From: Perkinsus marinus ATCC 50983
Lineage: Eukaryota > Perkinsozoa > Perkinsida > Perkinsidae
Reading direction: 5' to 3'
DNA length: 64,000 nt
NCBI RefSeq assembly: GCF_000006405.1
Contig: NW_003205107.1
Span: 106,115-170,114 of the forward strand
Below the pieces are notes generated by a model that did not search any database, had not been told where the DNA came from, and saw nothing but the letters and a program-made list of their open reading frames with translations. Of the stretch, positions 21,901 through 30,254 are shown piece after piece (position 1 is the stretch's first letter; every line of letters starts with the position of its first letter). The translations under genes and the position numbers were made by a program.

Positions 21901-23325
21901 ACACAACGTGAGGCATTTGAAACCACGTTAAACACTTACGTTGACCGTGGATTCTGTGCCGTGGTACAACATAACAACCTCACTAACTACGAGAAGAGTC
22001 CGGTGTTCGACGATTGTCAGACGGCCTGGGACAAACTCACTAAGGGTACGTCTTATGAGGGCACTACAGTTATGAAGCCCAAGCACTTCACACCGGCCCA
22101 TACTGTGTTTAGAGATCAACACCCTACTACACCCTGCCGGATAGTGTTAGACTACCGAGTGTTGAACACATTCCTACTACGAGGTGGCCGGTCCCAACAT
22201 GACCTACAAGGCACTCTACTACAAGTCCGTGGTTTCAAGTATTTCGTGGCCTCGGACATTTCCAAAGCCTTCTGTGAAATGAAGTCCTCACTATACGACT
22301 TGGCTTATACTAACTACACGTGTATTGGTAACTACACTATATTATGGGGTAGTGTGGCTTTCGGCACTAACAGCGCTCCTAATTTTTTGGAGTGCAGTAT
22401 GCACGATATCACACTAGAAGCTGAGTCACTCGGACAAGTGGGTTCTACGCTAACTACTGGTCCCCTGGTTGATCCCTCACTATACAACAATGAGACCCTT
22501 GAGGAAATCCTTTTACGTCCGAGCCAAGATGCTTATGACTACATTAGGACTGGCCCTGCTATACCACTCAAGCTGGTACTATTAAAGTACGTAGACGATT
22601 TGTTCAACGGTGGTGACTCTATCGAACTAGCTGAGACATCCAATGACTTCTCACTCCATCTACTAGGTGGTCATGGATTTAAATGTGACGCTGTTAAAAA
22701 TGTCGTATCTTGGACTAACTCCACTCAGGAGAACGATACCAGGAAGTCACTACTTGGATACCACTATAACGATGAGAAGCTCTATGTTGTTTACTCTGGA
22801 GAGTTCCCTGACGGTCCTACTACCAAACGTGAAGCGTGCTCTGCTCTGTCGTCTCTCTACGACCCGCTTGGACTACTTATCGAATATGACCTGAAAGGAC
22901 GACTTATCTGGAGACGTATTTGTGAAAGGTGTAAGCTATGGACCGATACTATCGATACTAACGTGGCCAACGACATCAAGGATTGGATTACCGAGTGTAC
23001 GGTGGCCACAACTATCGGCATCCCCCGATATATAGGTGTCAACCATCAACCACTACTAGTATCAACCGATGCGTCTTGTGATCTATGGGGTGTAGATATC
23101 CGCTGTGCTGATACTACAACTGTGTCACCAAGACTACTCAGCCGTGGTGGTGTATTTCCTAAGGGCCAAGTTAAGTGGACTATTCCCCGGAAGGAGCTGG
23201 TTGCACTCTATAAGGGACTACAACTACTCAAGGCTATGTCCCCGTACTTAATGTCCCGTTGGGGAAAGATTCGGGTTGCTTACCTGGATCGTGGATCACT
23301 GATCCACGATCGAGGATCGAGCTGA
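18925..23325 (+). CDS. BEL/Pao Gag-Pol polyprotein, first part (broken in RNase H)
   Basis: 1466 codons open from ATG at 18925. Residues 1-230 are rich in Pro, Tyr, Asn and Asp. About 240-480 is a helical Gag-like region. CCHC knuckles lie at about 531 (CFRCTKEGHSAKNC), 555 (CKICGNPAHTTDAC) and 578 (CHRCNNPGHLAYVC). The aspartic protease active site DTGAD is near 681. Reverse transcriptase spans about 970-1290, with VASDISKAF and the catalytic YVDD near 1221. The Pao-specific SSLYDPLGLL is near 1312, and RNase H starts with STDAS and RKELVALYKGL. The frame runs into the nested insert at about 23285, where GATC-rich palindromic sequence begins and a stop follows. Codon use, with many ACT and CTA codons, matches the 26388-29129 part and differs from the insert. 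Confidence 0.93.
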   Translation: MPTTNNSDCDDHGADNYDPHVDQDAHDDANTQQETGVHIQTDDYHPPTYGPWPLQNRGRPNSSDTIGGAYQGRLLGQQLIDPTVINEDNYYRQRRPPPQRRSDGINAEEVKAFPPNYRGQPPITSDPRLVPLQSYHLPSGDYNSQFAPPCATNYPSPYGNISYGQFDYRGQPHNPNYVPQPQHPTPVGHPYPQYANASYYSANPYNNVPPPLLQAPGMFYVPRKRANCHYGWCEGCNDYSCSNQITIKDYDSAERVVSGLKPNTIFRGAEDYRSGTAFIEEMNIQTEGHPDVVRYLWLKRYTTRYVWKLITDSIQPPTRCHRAYPLQLAQLLQRLHFHYDSLDHAQRVGDELARCTQGDRSVYQFIRKLETMASELHDLGAPVPYRDLKVKLHKGLRSMMLRQRLDVDLMNDYMSFEHFRDRALLHHKQLINYYGVNYDLGKNNTTTGTGQSNPKTLPYTEPRKLRKDSVDSRRGRPKTTREYTPRSSTSRDRSYQGRKTSVNYVDCDDDAESDYSIKHLLAIQRDVTGFTCFRCTKEGHSAKNCPESLPANMTTRCKICGNPAHTTDACRINTDHLLCHRCNNPGHLAYVCGAKLPAPTPSTTTRPMAGKEKGLRPTGKANTNVHATFLNDGSNQDGHYCYTLHRSQTRPPTPDPRVRRREGMMTGFITIEDTEVTAIYDTGADVSIITSDCLNYVAPDADLDTNVPNVLSAANGGSLDTIGTVELRVSTTRVSSIHTFLVTTVPLNHPVILGCPTMSRLRTRITISPTGYHIETNYTTRPVGNNVKFNDSIEHISQPVEDEDPLEDNSNEQLRDDYSNKYDYIENYKVNYINQLCYQEGLVPYENVDTATMDPGIPITTNTINVQPLIRGQGPSNNERNETKAATDFGKHSPPPKLDVLDYIQGTGDQVDYNREDEDPVEDDSGDLLDDELRILDNLPPWEVLQRDWSLDETAPLGRVIVRALWKTEARPPMNYRQAAQRGARSTSRLTTTQREAFETTLNTYVDRGFCAVVQHNNLTNYEKSPVFDDCQTAWDKLTKGTSYEGTTVMKPKHFTPAHTVFRDQHPTTPCRIVLDYRVLNTFLLRGGRSQHDLQGTLLQVRGFKYFVASDISKAFCEMKSSLYDLAYTNYTCIGNYTILWGSVAFGTNSAPNFLECSMHDITLEAESLGQVGSTLTTGPLVDPSLYNNETLEEILLRPSQDAYDYIRTGPAIPLKLVLLKYVDDLFNGGDSIELAETSNDFSLHLLGGHGFKCDAVKNVVSWTNSTQENDTRKSLLGYHYNDEKLYVVYSGEFPDGPTTKREACSALSSLYDPLGLLIEYDLKGRLIWRRICERCKLWTDTIDTNVANDIKDWITECTVATTIGIPRYIGVNHQPLLVSTDASCDLWGVDIRCADTTTVSPRLLSRGGVFPKGQVKWTIPRKELVALYKGLQLLKAMSPYLMSRWGKIRVAYLDRGSLIHDRGSS

Positions 23326-23335
23326 TCCAGGATCA
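23283..23335. repeat. GATC-rich palindrome at the left junction of the nested insert
   Basis: Perfect 25-nt palindrome at 23287-23311 (GATCGTGGATCA, C, then its complement), inside an outer pair CCTGGATC (23283-23290) and GATCCAGG (23324-23331). Eight GATC in about 50 bp. It replaces the expected RNase H coding sequence. Confidence 0.8.
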
Positions 23336-23340
23336 GCATT

Positions 23341-24037
23341 CACGTCTTCCGAATTTGCTGACACTCTCCGGGAGGAGGGCATTGAGCTGAGGTACCACGC
23401 CGCCAGAGCGCCGTGGGAAACCCCAGTCGAGCGATCTCATGCAGTTGGCCTGCGGATTCTAAGGCTCAATTATACCCCCCAACAGTTGGCGAGGTCATCC
23501 GATCAGGACTTGAATCGAATTTATGATCATGTATCCCTTCTGATGAATAGTATTCCCATATGCGTCCACTCAGCAGGTCCGGATGATCAGGATGTGATAA
23601 CTGCAGATCGGCTAGCCCTCGGATATACCCGCTCTACCGGAATTTTACTGCCTATGATTGAGTCCGAATCTATAGCAAATGTCCATATCGACCGCCCTCG
23701 TGCGGTGGATAGCATTCGCCGCACTTTTCTTCAACATCATTGGCAATTGTTACGTGATCGATGTGCTAAAGCCATGGGCAAGAAGCGAGGTGTTGATACC
23801 CCTCCTCTTGCTCCAGGTACTACTGTCCTAGTCCGTGTAGCCCAGCGTAATAAGCTGGACGTTGGCGTTCGTATCGGTCACATTGTTGATGTTATTAACC
23901 CTTCTCATGATGGATATGTTAGGCGTTACAAGGTGCGCTTTCTATCTGGCACCTTGAGTGAAGAATCGCACGTTAATGTGATTCCAACATCGGTTCATAG
24001 TGCCGAGCACTGTTTGCTCGGCAGGGGGGCATGTTAG
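23341..24037 (+). pseudogene. Integrase C-terminal part of the nested element (5'-truncated)
   Basis: An open frame runs through this stretch without its own authentic start; the first ATG-like codon is internal. APWETPVERSHAVGLRIL contains the last catalytic Glu of a retroviral-type integrase core. After it come about 160 residues ending in a VLVRVAQRNK...GRIGHIVDV...RYKVRFLSG region like the DUF5641-type tail of BEL/Pao integrases. The zinc-binding HHCC part and the two catalytic Asp residues are missing. The frame stops at the LTR edge, as expected for the 3' end of pol. Confidence 0.75.
24021..24031 (+). promoter_or_regulatory. Polypurine tract of the nested element
   Basis: GCAGGGGGGCA directly before the LTR start TGTTAG, the usual place for plus-strand priming. 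Confidence 0.65.
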
Positions 24038-24159
24038 AGGAATGTTGAGGGCAACTTTTTAGTCCTTTAAGTTTATAGTGATCTGCCAAGGCCTGCTACC
24101 TCCTGCTACCTTTGTTGTTTGTGCGTTTGCGTCTGCGTGCCAACTTGCACGTGTACACA
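24032..24159 (+). repeat. Single short LTR of the nested element
   Basis: Begins TGTTAG and ends TACACA (TG...CA), about 128 bp. The right end is set by the primer site that starts four bases later. Only one copy exists in the window, so the length is inferred from the PPT and PBS positions. Confidence 0.65.
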
Positions 24160-24163
24160 GCTG

Positions 24164-24173
24164 TGGTATCAGA
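24164..24173 (+). promoter_or_regulatory. Primer-binding site, initiator-tRNA-Met type
   Basis: TGGTATCAGA is the sequence complementary to the 3' end of eukaryotic initiator tRNA-Met, used as primer site by many LTR elements. It lies four bases after the LTR. Confidence 0.7.
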
Positions 24174-24209
24174 CTCATTGTAGCACGATCCACATTGTAG
24201 AGATCGGTA

Positions 24210-24231
24210 TCAGTAGCCATCTTGGCTCAAG
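24210..24231 (+). other. Spliced-leader relic inside the retroelement leader
   Basis: Matches the 22-nt dinoflagellate/Perkinsus spliced leader at 20 positions; AGTAGCCATCTTGGCTCAAG is the matching core, with C in the position where Perkinsus leaders vary between C and T. It lies 24 bp before the gag ATG. Either an ancestor RNA was trans-spliced before reverse transcription, or the element carries a mimic. Confidence 0.85.
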
Positions 24232-24254
24232 TTCTGCCTTGTTGGGTTCAGTCA

Positions 24255-25331
24255 ATGTCCACCAACCCTCAAGCGAGCGGACTACCTGGCGTTAACATGG
24301 CGACAGCGGCATTTGGCAAAGCAACTCTGCCCACCCTTGGCAGCCGCGTCGACCTTGCCCATCATATCCACATCGTCGACAACTGTTTGCTAGAGTGTGG
24401 CCTGGCAACGTTGGATACTGAGGGTAAAGTGTGCATCAAGCCCCAGAGCAAGTACGTAGCAATGTCTCGCATACTAACCAGTCTATCAACGGTTAAAGAA
24501 GTTGCGGCGTCTGCTCAACGTGCGGCTACTCGGTTCGATTACGACTGGGTTTCGGTGAAACGGCTCCTTACTCGCCAGTATTGTAAAAAGGAGACTCTCA
24601 AGGCCGAGTACTCATCCCAATTAACGAAGCTAAGGCTTATTTCCGAGTCCGATGACCCCGAGCCATTCATTGAAAAAGCTACTGAGTGCTTCGCCCTGTG
24701 CCAGCGTGCGTTCGACGACGATAGGAGTGAACGGCGAGCTTTCATTCGCGCACTCTGCAATCGACTTCCTCACGACTGTGTCCTCTCAATTCTGAGGTCG
24801 GTCCAGAGCGCCCTCCTCGCGAAGGGGCTCAGCGATGGAGACACGGAATGGGAGACATCGATCGCTTTCGATGATTTCGACCTAGCTGCTCGCGAAGAGG
24901 CCGACGCGCCACCGGTTACAGCCATAACCTTTTGTTCAGCGCTGAGGAGCTCATGTGGTCTCGCTCGTGAAGCAAGGTTACTGACGAGTTCACCCCAGGT
25001 GAAAACAGACGCTATTAAAGCAATTCGTGAAGCAGGAGACCACCCCCAGCGACGTCCGAAGTTCTCTGAGAAGTTCCCTTTCGTGGTCTATGTCAGTGGA
25101 TCCCTTGTAGACGATCGGGATAAATTCCCTAAGTATATCGCTACGGTCAAGCCTACTGACTCCTTGCGCACGAAAAACAAGCGGGGGAAACCATATGCTC
25201 TTCTGGGATTCGCTACGGAGGAAGCAGGGTCGTCGGCGCTGGCAGACCTTCAAGCTGATCGTGGGTTAGGCCTCGTGGTTCGTCAATTCCAAACCGATCC
25301 GCCAAAAAACGGATCGGGGCCCCGTCAGTAG
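24255..25331 (+). CDS. Gag-like protein of the nested element
   Basis: Open frame of about 358 codons from ATG at 24255; the frame is open upstream to 24222 but without ATG. The helical, charged middle (CLLECGLATL ... DDPEPFIEKATECFALCQ ... RRAFIRALCNRL) resembles retroelement capsid domains. No zinc knuckle is visible. The C-terminal third is basic (KNKRGK). It sits directly after LTR, primer site and spliced-leader relic, where gag belongs. The bias toward CTC/CGT codons is unlike the surrounding host element. Confidence 0.65.
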   Translation: MSTNPQASGLPGVNMATAAFGKATLPTLGSRVDLAHHIHIVDNCLLECGLATLDTEGKVCIKPQSKYVAMSRILTSLSTVKEVAASAQRAATRFDYDWVSVKRLLTRQYCKKETLKAEYSSQLTKLRLISESDDPEPFIEKATECFALCQRAFDDDRSERRAFIRALCNRLPHDCVLSILRSVQSALLAKGLSDGDTEWETSIAFDDFDLAAREEADAPPVTAITFCSALRSSCGLAREARLLTSSPQVKTDAIKAIREAGDHPQRRPKFSEKFPFVVYVSGSLVDDRDKFPKYIATVKPTDSLRTKNKRGKPYALLGFATEEAGSSALADLQADRGLGLVVRQFQTDPPKNGSGPRQ

Positions 25332-25390
25332 CTCAAGGCGGGGCCAGTTATTCGTCTTATGCTAACCGATCTTTTGCTTTTTCGCCGTGT

Positions 25391-26380
25391 GTGAGGGTTT
25401 CTGCCTCTCCCCCCTCACGCAGGACTGTACCAATTTCTGTACTATCTAATGATCGTCCATCAATTGATTCTCTAGCACAACCAGCGTTTTCGTCTGTATT
25501 ATCGTCGTCTCCAATATCTGTCGAGACTACCCAAAAGGCAACCTTGCCTGGGGATGAACCTACTTTTAGCCAGTTAATCGCTAGTGCTCACACCCTGGAA
25601 GACTCCCTTCATTGGGTACCTAACCGAAGTCCCGCCCTCTCGGAACTCACCCTGAAGATCCGCATAGGCGAGAGTGATGTCAATCGAGCACTAGTCGATA
25701 GCGGAGCCGGATTCAGTTACTTGATCGCTAGGGATCCAGGCTCACTGGCAGGTCTCGAAGGTCATGCTTCCCCGCGACGTGTTCTGCAATCCGTCCGCTT
25801 AGCAGATGGCTCTCTGTATCATGTGAATACCATATATGATGTATCTCTACGAGTCTATGACGTTAATGCTCACCCAGTCATAGACACGGTGGTGCCTCTA
25901 CGTCTTCTCGTGGCTCCGGCCGCGCGCCCGCAGATTCTCATAGGTCGTGATCTCATTGAGCGCTGGGGTTTATGCATTAAAGGGGCCACTCAAATCGTGA
26001 GCAGGTGCGGTGAAGTCCTTTATCAACGACCTTACGACGAGAAGCAATCTGCTACCCTAAGCCATGCCCCAGTGTTAGCTAATGTATCTGAGGATGATCG
26101 GCAAGATCCCTCTGCACCTCAGACACTCGCGGGGTACCAACCCGACCCTAATGGCGAGGAGTTTATTCCTGTCATCGAGGACGAGCTCCGTGATGACCTA
26201 GATGCATGGCTGCTGGATCTTGTTGAGGTCGGTGTGCGACAGTTCGGCCCGGGAGTAGAGGGTCCGTATCGCATGCAACTGCTCCCCATGGCGGCGGGAG
26301 ACACTCGCGATACACCCTTACAGAAATTCTACTTCCGCTTCTCCCTTCCTACCCGTTCGCAGTTACTACAAGCCTCACCA
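25391..26380 (+). pseudogene. Protease and start of RT of the nested element (3'-truncated)
   Basis: Ser/Pro-rich lead, then a retropepsin-like domain with LVDSGAGFSYL as active site and PQILIGRDLIERWG as the second conserved block. An acidic stretch (VIEDELRDDLDAWLLDLVEVG) may open the reverse transcriptase region. After about 26330 the frame leaves the element and reads through the junction into host-element sequence to a chance stop at 26440. The reverse transcriptase core is missing, so it cannot act alone. Confidence 0.7.
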
Positions 26381-26387
26381 AGCACCT

Positions 26388-29129
26388 TTGGACTCACTAG
26401 CCCCTGTCCTCGAAGCCCGTCAAGTACGACTTTTGTGTGATAGTGAGATCACAATCTATCGACTCCGACGGCCTGCTAATGACAAACGACTACCAGTGGT
26501 TGAACGACGACGACTTGTTGAGATCCGTAAACTCTGTAAGGAGTTAGATGTCATAGTACTACACGTCCCATCGGCATTGAACTACGCCGATAGTATCTCA
26601 CGTGCTAGGACTACTAATGATATCATCGGCAGCGAAGTCCTCAATTCCCTAACTACGGCTAAGGTCATCTACGACTACCGATGTCAAGACGACGTGTTCG
26701 AGGAGGATTCTACCATGGTTACTAGCTCGACGGTTGCATCGGCAGTACTAACTATCAACGAAGATGGTATCGATTTACCCGAGGTCAATCCACTGCCAGA
26801 TGAACAACAAGAAGAACTAAACGATCTTATGAACTACGCCAAACCCTCAGACAGGATAGCCGATGGGTTATTGGAAGACTCTCGCTTCACTATGTCAGTC
26901 GCACGGTGTGTAATTCGTTCTCAACAAGAGGATCAAGATATCAGTGCCTTGAAGACCATCCTCCGAGGCGAGACTACGATACCCCTCTATGGTGTACGGG
27001 CTACTAGGCTACAGCGACTCGCTAAGGTATGCTTCCTGGATGACGAAGGTCTTGTCCGCCGTTACCCAGAACCGCACCGACTAACTCAACCTCATAACGA
27101 GAAGGGTGTATTATGCCTTGGGAGAAGTTTATATTCCGCGTTCTTGGTTCGGGTATTGGGTACTATATTTCACTACCTATATGGCCATCTAGGCGCTGAG
27201 CGAGTCCACATCCTTCTTCGACGAGACTATTGGCGAGATTCTATGTTCAAGTTGGTGCGGTTGACTATCGGCTCCTGCATCCCGTGTCTTAAGGCAAGAG
27301 CCACAAGGCAACACAACTACCTAGTCACTCAAGTCCAAACTCTACTGACTGAGGCTCTTTGGCAACTGGTTGGTATAGATATCGCCGGACCATATGACCG
27401 ACGACCGACTACAGCCTCAGTCACTCCTACCAGCATTGATGAGGCCGACAAGGACCACTACATACTTTTGGTACACGACTACGTTAGTGGCTTCACTGTT
27501 GGACGTCCTATGCGTAATTGCAAGGCTGAGACTGTCGCTAACACACTAGACAGTGTCTTCTTGGAACATGGTAGCCCTGCCGTACTACTTACGGATCATG
27601 ATCGTACTATCCTATCTAGTAAGGCTGTAAAGCTGATACTAGCACGACATGGTACCAGGCACTATGTGCTCCCGAGTTATTCATACTATCTGGGATTTTG
27701 GGAAAGAGCGCACAAAGACTTCGTGGAGGTTACCCGTGCACTACAAGCAGGCAGACCCATAACTGGCCCCGATGCTCGTACTAGTGTTATGGAGAATGCT
27801 TATATCGCTGACTACTTGGTAGCTGTACGAGCCTACAATCATACACCCAGGCTCTGGGCTAATGCGACTCCGTTCGAGCTGCATTATGGATACACTGGGC
27901 GACTCCCTGGACAACACCCCGAACTAGATGACTCTATCGATTGGGATACCCTCAACCTACGGTACTCTACTACGGATATAGTTGACTTTGTCCACAAAAA
28001 CGTCCCCCTGCTCACAGAGGCCCGTGAGAAGATGAAGACTACCCTCGGTGAGTATTTGGAACTATGGCGTATTAAACAACAGCATCATCTCCAACGCTAT
28101 GCCACCGAGAGCCCCAATGACTATGAGCCCAAATTGTTTGACTTGATCTTCACAGCTAAAAAGACCGACAGCAGCATTGGTAACCACCTTCGAAGCTGCT
28201 GGAGTGGTCCGTATACTATCGTCCAACTACAAGGCTCGTCCATGGTTAAGGCTATACATGGTATACTACTGGAAGGCATTGGCGGTGTAGAAGCAGACGA
28301 AGACCGAACTACGGCGAAGATCCCACGCATATATGGAGCCTCGGAGTCTTACTCACTCAAGAACGTGGTACACGCTAGTGCATTGCAGTCGGTCATAATT
28401 AACTATTACCACCAATCGCAACGAGCCTATATCGACTCGGATGGTACATTACGTACTATGAGGTTGACTACACCTTCCCAACCTGATGATGCTATGCGAG
28501 TTGCCAGAGCTCGAGACCAGACTGCACTACGTCATATGCGGACGACATCTACGTCACCACTACAGGAGGGAGATGCCTCGGACGGACAGCCTACTACACC
28601 AGATGTCTCAACCCCATGCGTGGACGAAGGCCTCAGTGGAGTTGAGAATGATGATTATGAAGACAGCTCAAGAAGTTCTCGTACTAGTTGGTTGACTCCG
28701 CCAACTCATACTGCCACACGAGGTGATTCTGTTGTACTGAGCGAGCCGCCCGAGACCAATTACGACGAAGTCTCGATAGACCGACTACGAAACCATTGTG
28801 GGATATCGGGTAGGCCTCTCTTCGGTAAATTTATGAATACTATACCTACCGTGCAGTCAGTTGTGATAAGCACTACTGCACCTCATATTGGTTTAGCGAG
28901 GGTAATTGACGACTCCATCGGGGGCGATTATATAAAGCTACAAGCTCTGAGTATGGTTGAAAAAGACGGTATCATCACTACCCCCGAGATTGAGGAGATC
29001 GACCCATTTAACGTAGACTATCATTCTGTCGTCTATGTGAGACCTACGGCTTCAACGTGGACTAGGACTCGAGGCAAGCAACTAAGGGAACTGCTGACCG
29101 ACATTGCCTCCTTCTTACCTCTGGCCTAA
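26388..29129 (+). CDS. BEL/Pao Pol, second part: end of RNase H and integrase
   Basis: The open frame resumes with the last RNase H block (LLCDSEITIYRLRRP ... VPSALNYADSISRA), which complements the part lost at 23285. Then come the integrase zinc-binding motif (H-YLYGH...C-IP-C, about residues 255-300), the catalytic triad (D in GIDIAGPYD, D in LLTDHDRT, E in GFWERAHKD) and a long acidic C-terminal tail with Ser/Thr-rich sequence. The coordinate 26388 is a TTG just after the junction, not a true start; this is the downstream half of one polyprotein. The frame is intact to TAA at 29127-29129, showing the element was functional until the nested insertion. Confidence 0.9.
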   Translation: MDSLAPVLEARQVRLLCDSEITIYRLRRPANDKRLPVVERRRLVEIRKLCKELDVIVLHVPSALNYADSISRARTTNDIIGSEVLNSLTTAKVIYDYRCQDDVFEEDSTMVTSSTVASAVLTINEDGIDLPEVNPLPDEQQEELNDLMNYAKPSDRIADGLLEDSRFTMSVARCVIRSQQEDQDISALKTILRGETTIPLYGVRATRLQRLAKVCFLDDEGLVRRYPEPHRLTQPHNEKGVLCLGRSLYSAFLVRVLGTIFHYLYGHLGAERVHILLRRDYWRDSMFKLVRLTIGSCIPCLKARATRQHNYLVTQVQTLLTEALWQLVGIDIAGPYDRRPTTASVTPTSIDEADKDHYILLVHDYVSGFTVGRPMRNCKAETVANTLDSVFLEHGSPAVLLTDHDRTILSSKAVKLILARHGTRHYVLPSYSYYLGFWERAHKDFVEVTRALQAGRPITGPDARTSVMENAYIADYLVAVRAYNHTPRLWANATPFELHYGYTGRLPGQHPELDDSIDWDTLNLRYSTTDIVDFVHKNVPLLTEAREKMKTTLGEYLELWRIKQQHHLQRYATESPNDYEPKLFDLIFTAKKTDSSIGNHLRSCWSGPYTIVQLQGSSMVKAIHGILLEGIGGVEADEDRTTAKIPRIYGASESYSLKNVVHASALQSVIINYYHQSQRAYIDSDGTLRTMRLTTPSQPDDAMRVARARDQTALRHMRTTSTSPLQEGDASDGQPTTPDVSTPCVDEGLSGVENDDYEDSSRSSRTSWLTPPTHTATRGDSVVLSEPPETNYDEVSIDRLRNHCGISGRPLFGKFMNTIPTVQSVVISTTAPHIGLARVIDDSIGGDYIKLQALSMVEKDGIITTPEIEEIDPFNVDYHSVVYVRPTASTWTRTRGKQLRELLTDIASFLPLA

Positions 29130-29418
29130 TTGGGTAATCGTTACACTAGTGTCTACTTGTAGCTCTGAGTGACGTGCGACCCCCACTATCTTTGCTGTTA
29201 CCCTTATTATTCTCATCGCTATCTGGTGAAGTAGATACTACTATGACTAACTAGATAATGATAGTGATTTCTGCGAGATTAGACTAGACTATTCTGATGA
29301 CCATCTTTTGCTTTTTCGTATTTGCTATTATTAATTTGATAATTGGTTGGTACTGTAACTATTTTGGGTGCTAATACTTCTAGTACTGCTTGCATTACTA
29401 GTGTATTAGCGTGGCCAA
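29130..29418 (+). other. 3' region of the BEL/Pao element
   Basis: Non-coding stretch between the Pol stop and the 3' LTR. A clear polypurine tract is not visible directly before the LTR. Confidence 0.6.
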
Positions 29419-29798
29419 TGCGCGGCCCTGCGTGCCGCGGGTTGCGACCGCCCGGAATAGGCGGGCGAGACTGCCAGCCGTTTCATGTGGACTACAACGA
29501 TTGGACTGTGATTGTTCCTTGGAATTACTAGCTCTTGATCCTTGATCCTAGTACTACTAGTTCTTGAGTCTCGACTCTAGTTTTCCGGTGTCTGCCACAG
29601 ACTCTGTGATCGTGACTAGTTCGGCTACTACTAGTTCTTGAGCCACTACTATCAGGACCAGTGATTACTATTGCTCAAGCTATTGGAGTGTGCCTTTGAG
29701 TTCGACTAGCGGTTTTGGTCTACTCGGATTCAGTTCTCTCGCGGCCCATCTGCTGCTCATACTGCTGTACTAAGCTCCCTTGCCCGCCGGGCCGCGCA
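29419..29798 (+). repeat. 3' LTR of the BEL/Pao element
   Basis: 380 bp, 378 identical to 16999-17378. It is followed by AGGC (29799-29802), the second copy of the target duplication. Confidence 0.95.
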
Positions 29799-29903
29799 AG
29801 GCACGCGATCAAGAATCACGGCGGAGCGATGCTGCTTCGCTCCGTTTGTTGCGCATATTCGAAAGATAGAATTTAGTAAGTTGCATTGTAGTTAGGTTGC
29901 CAA

Positions 29904-30170
29904 ATGTCTGACGCTTCTTGCGAGATAAAAATATACTTCGCTTCTATTTTCTTCGACGAAAACAATGGAACCCAAAAGATACTCAGGGGAAATATTGGCG
30001 GCAACGACGTTGCCAGGCGACAGCGTGAGCAGTGGGAGAAAATTACGATCGACATCAACTCGTTGTTCGGGGTAAACTACACTACCAAAAATTTCAAGCC
30101 GATGAAGGAGGATATGACACGGGGTAGTCTGGTATATTCCTCCATCCGCCTTCCTTCATCCAAGCCTTAG
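29904..30170 (+). CDS. Small ORF, possible Myb/SANT-like DNA-binding fragment
   Basis: 88 codons starting 105 bp after the 3' LTR. The middle (RRQREQWEKITIDINSLFG ... KNFKPMKEDM) resembles the first helices of Myb/SANT-like domains used by some transposon-derived proteins. There is no second conserved Trp-rich helix and no recognisable partner exon. It may be a remnant of another mobile element between the two GATC-rich blocks, or chance. Confidence 0.3.
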   Translation: MSDASCEIKIYFASIFFDENNGTQKILRGNIGGNDVARRQREQWEKITIDINSLFGVNYTTKNFKPMKEDMTRGSLVYSSIRLPSSKP

Positions 30171-30254
30171 ATAGACGAAGACTGCGTGCGAATGTATGGA
30201 TCTCCTTAGTATGCATTTTCAAGGGAATCTTCGTGCCACGAAGTGTGTAGCATT

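Larger units (their letters stand above)
23290..26385 (+). mobile_element. Nested, circularly permuted LTR-retroelement fragment
   Basis: Inside the host element's RNase H the order is: 3' part of an integrase (from about 23341), purine tract, one short LTR, tRNA-Met-type primer site, spliced-leader relic, gag, protease, and then a cut-off before or at the start of reverse transcriptase. Reverse transcriptase, RNase H and the first half of integrase are absent. A single LTR flanked by pol on its left and gag on its right is the order of a one-LTR circle or of a tandem dimer. The right junction lies between about 26300 and 26388 and could not be set to the base; no target duplication was seen. 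Confidence 0.8.
16999..29798 (+). mobile_element. BEL/Pao-type LTR retrotransposon with nested insertion
   Basis: Bounded by 380-bp LTRs and the 4-bp target duplication AGGC (16995-16998 and 29799-29802). Order inside: leader with hairpin array, gag with three zinc knuckles, protease, reverse transcriptase (YVDD), the Pao-specific SSLYDPLGLL region, RNase H, integrase, 3' region. RNase H is split by a foreign insert of about 3.1 kb (about 23290 to about 26380). BEL/Pao identity rests on the DPLGLL signature and the domain order. LTR near-identity indicates a recent insertion; the nested insert is younger still. Confidence 0.9.
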
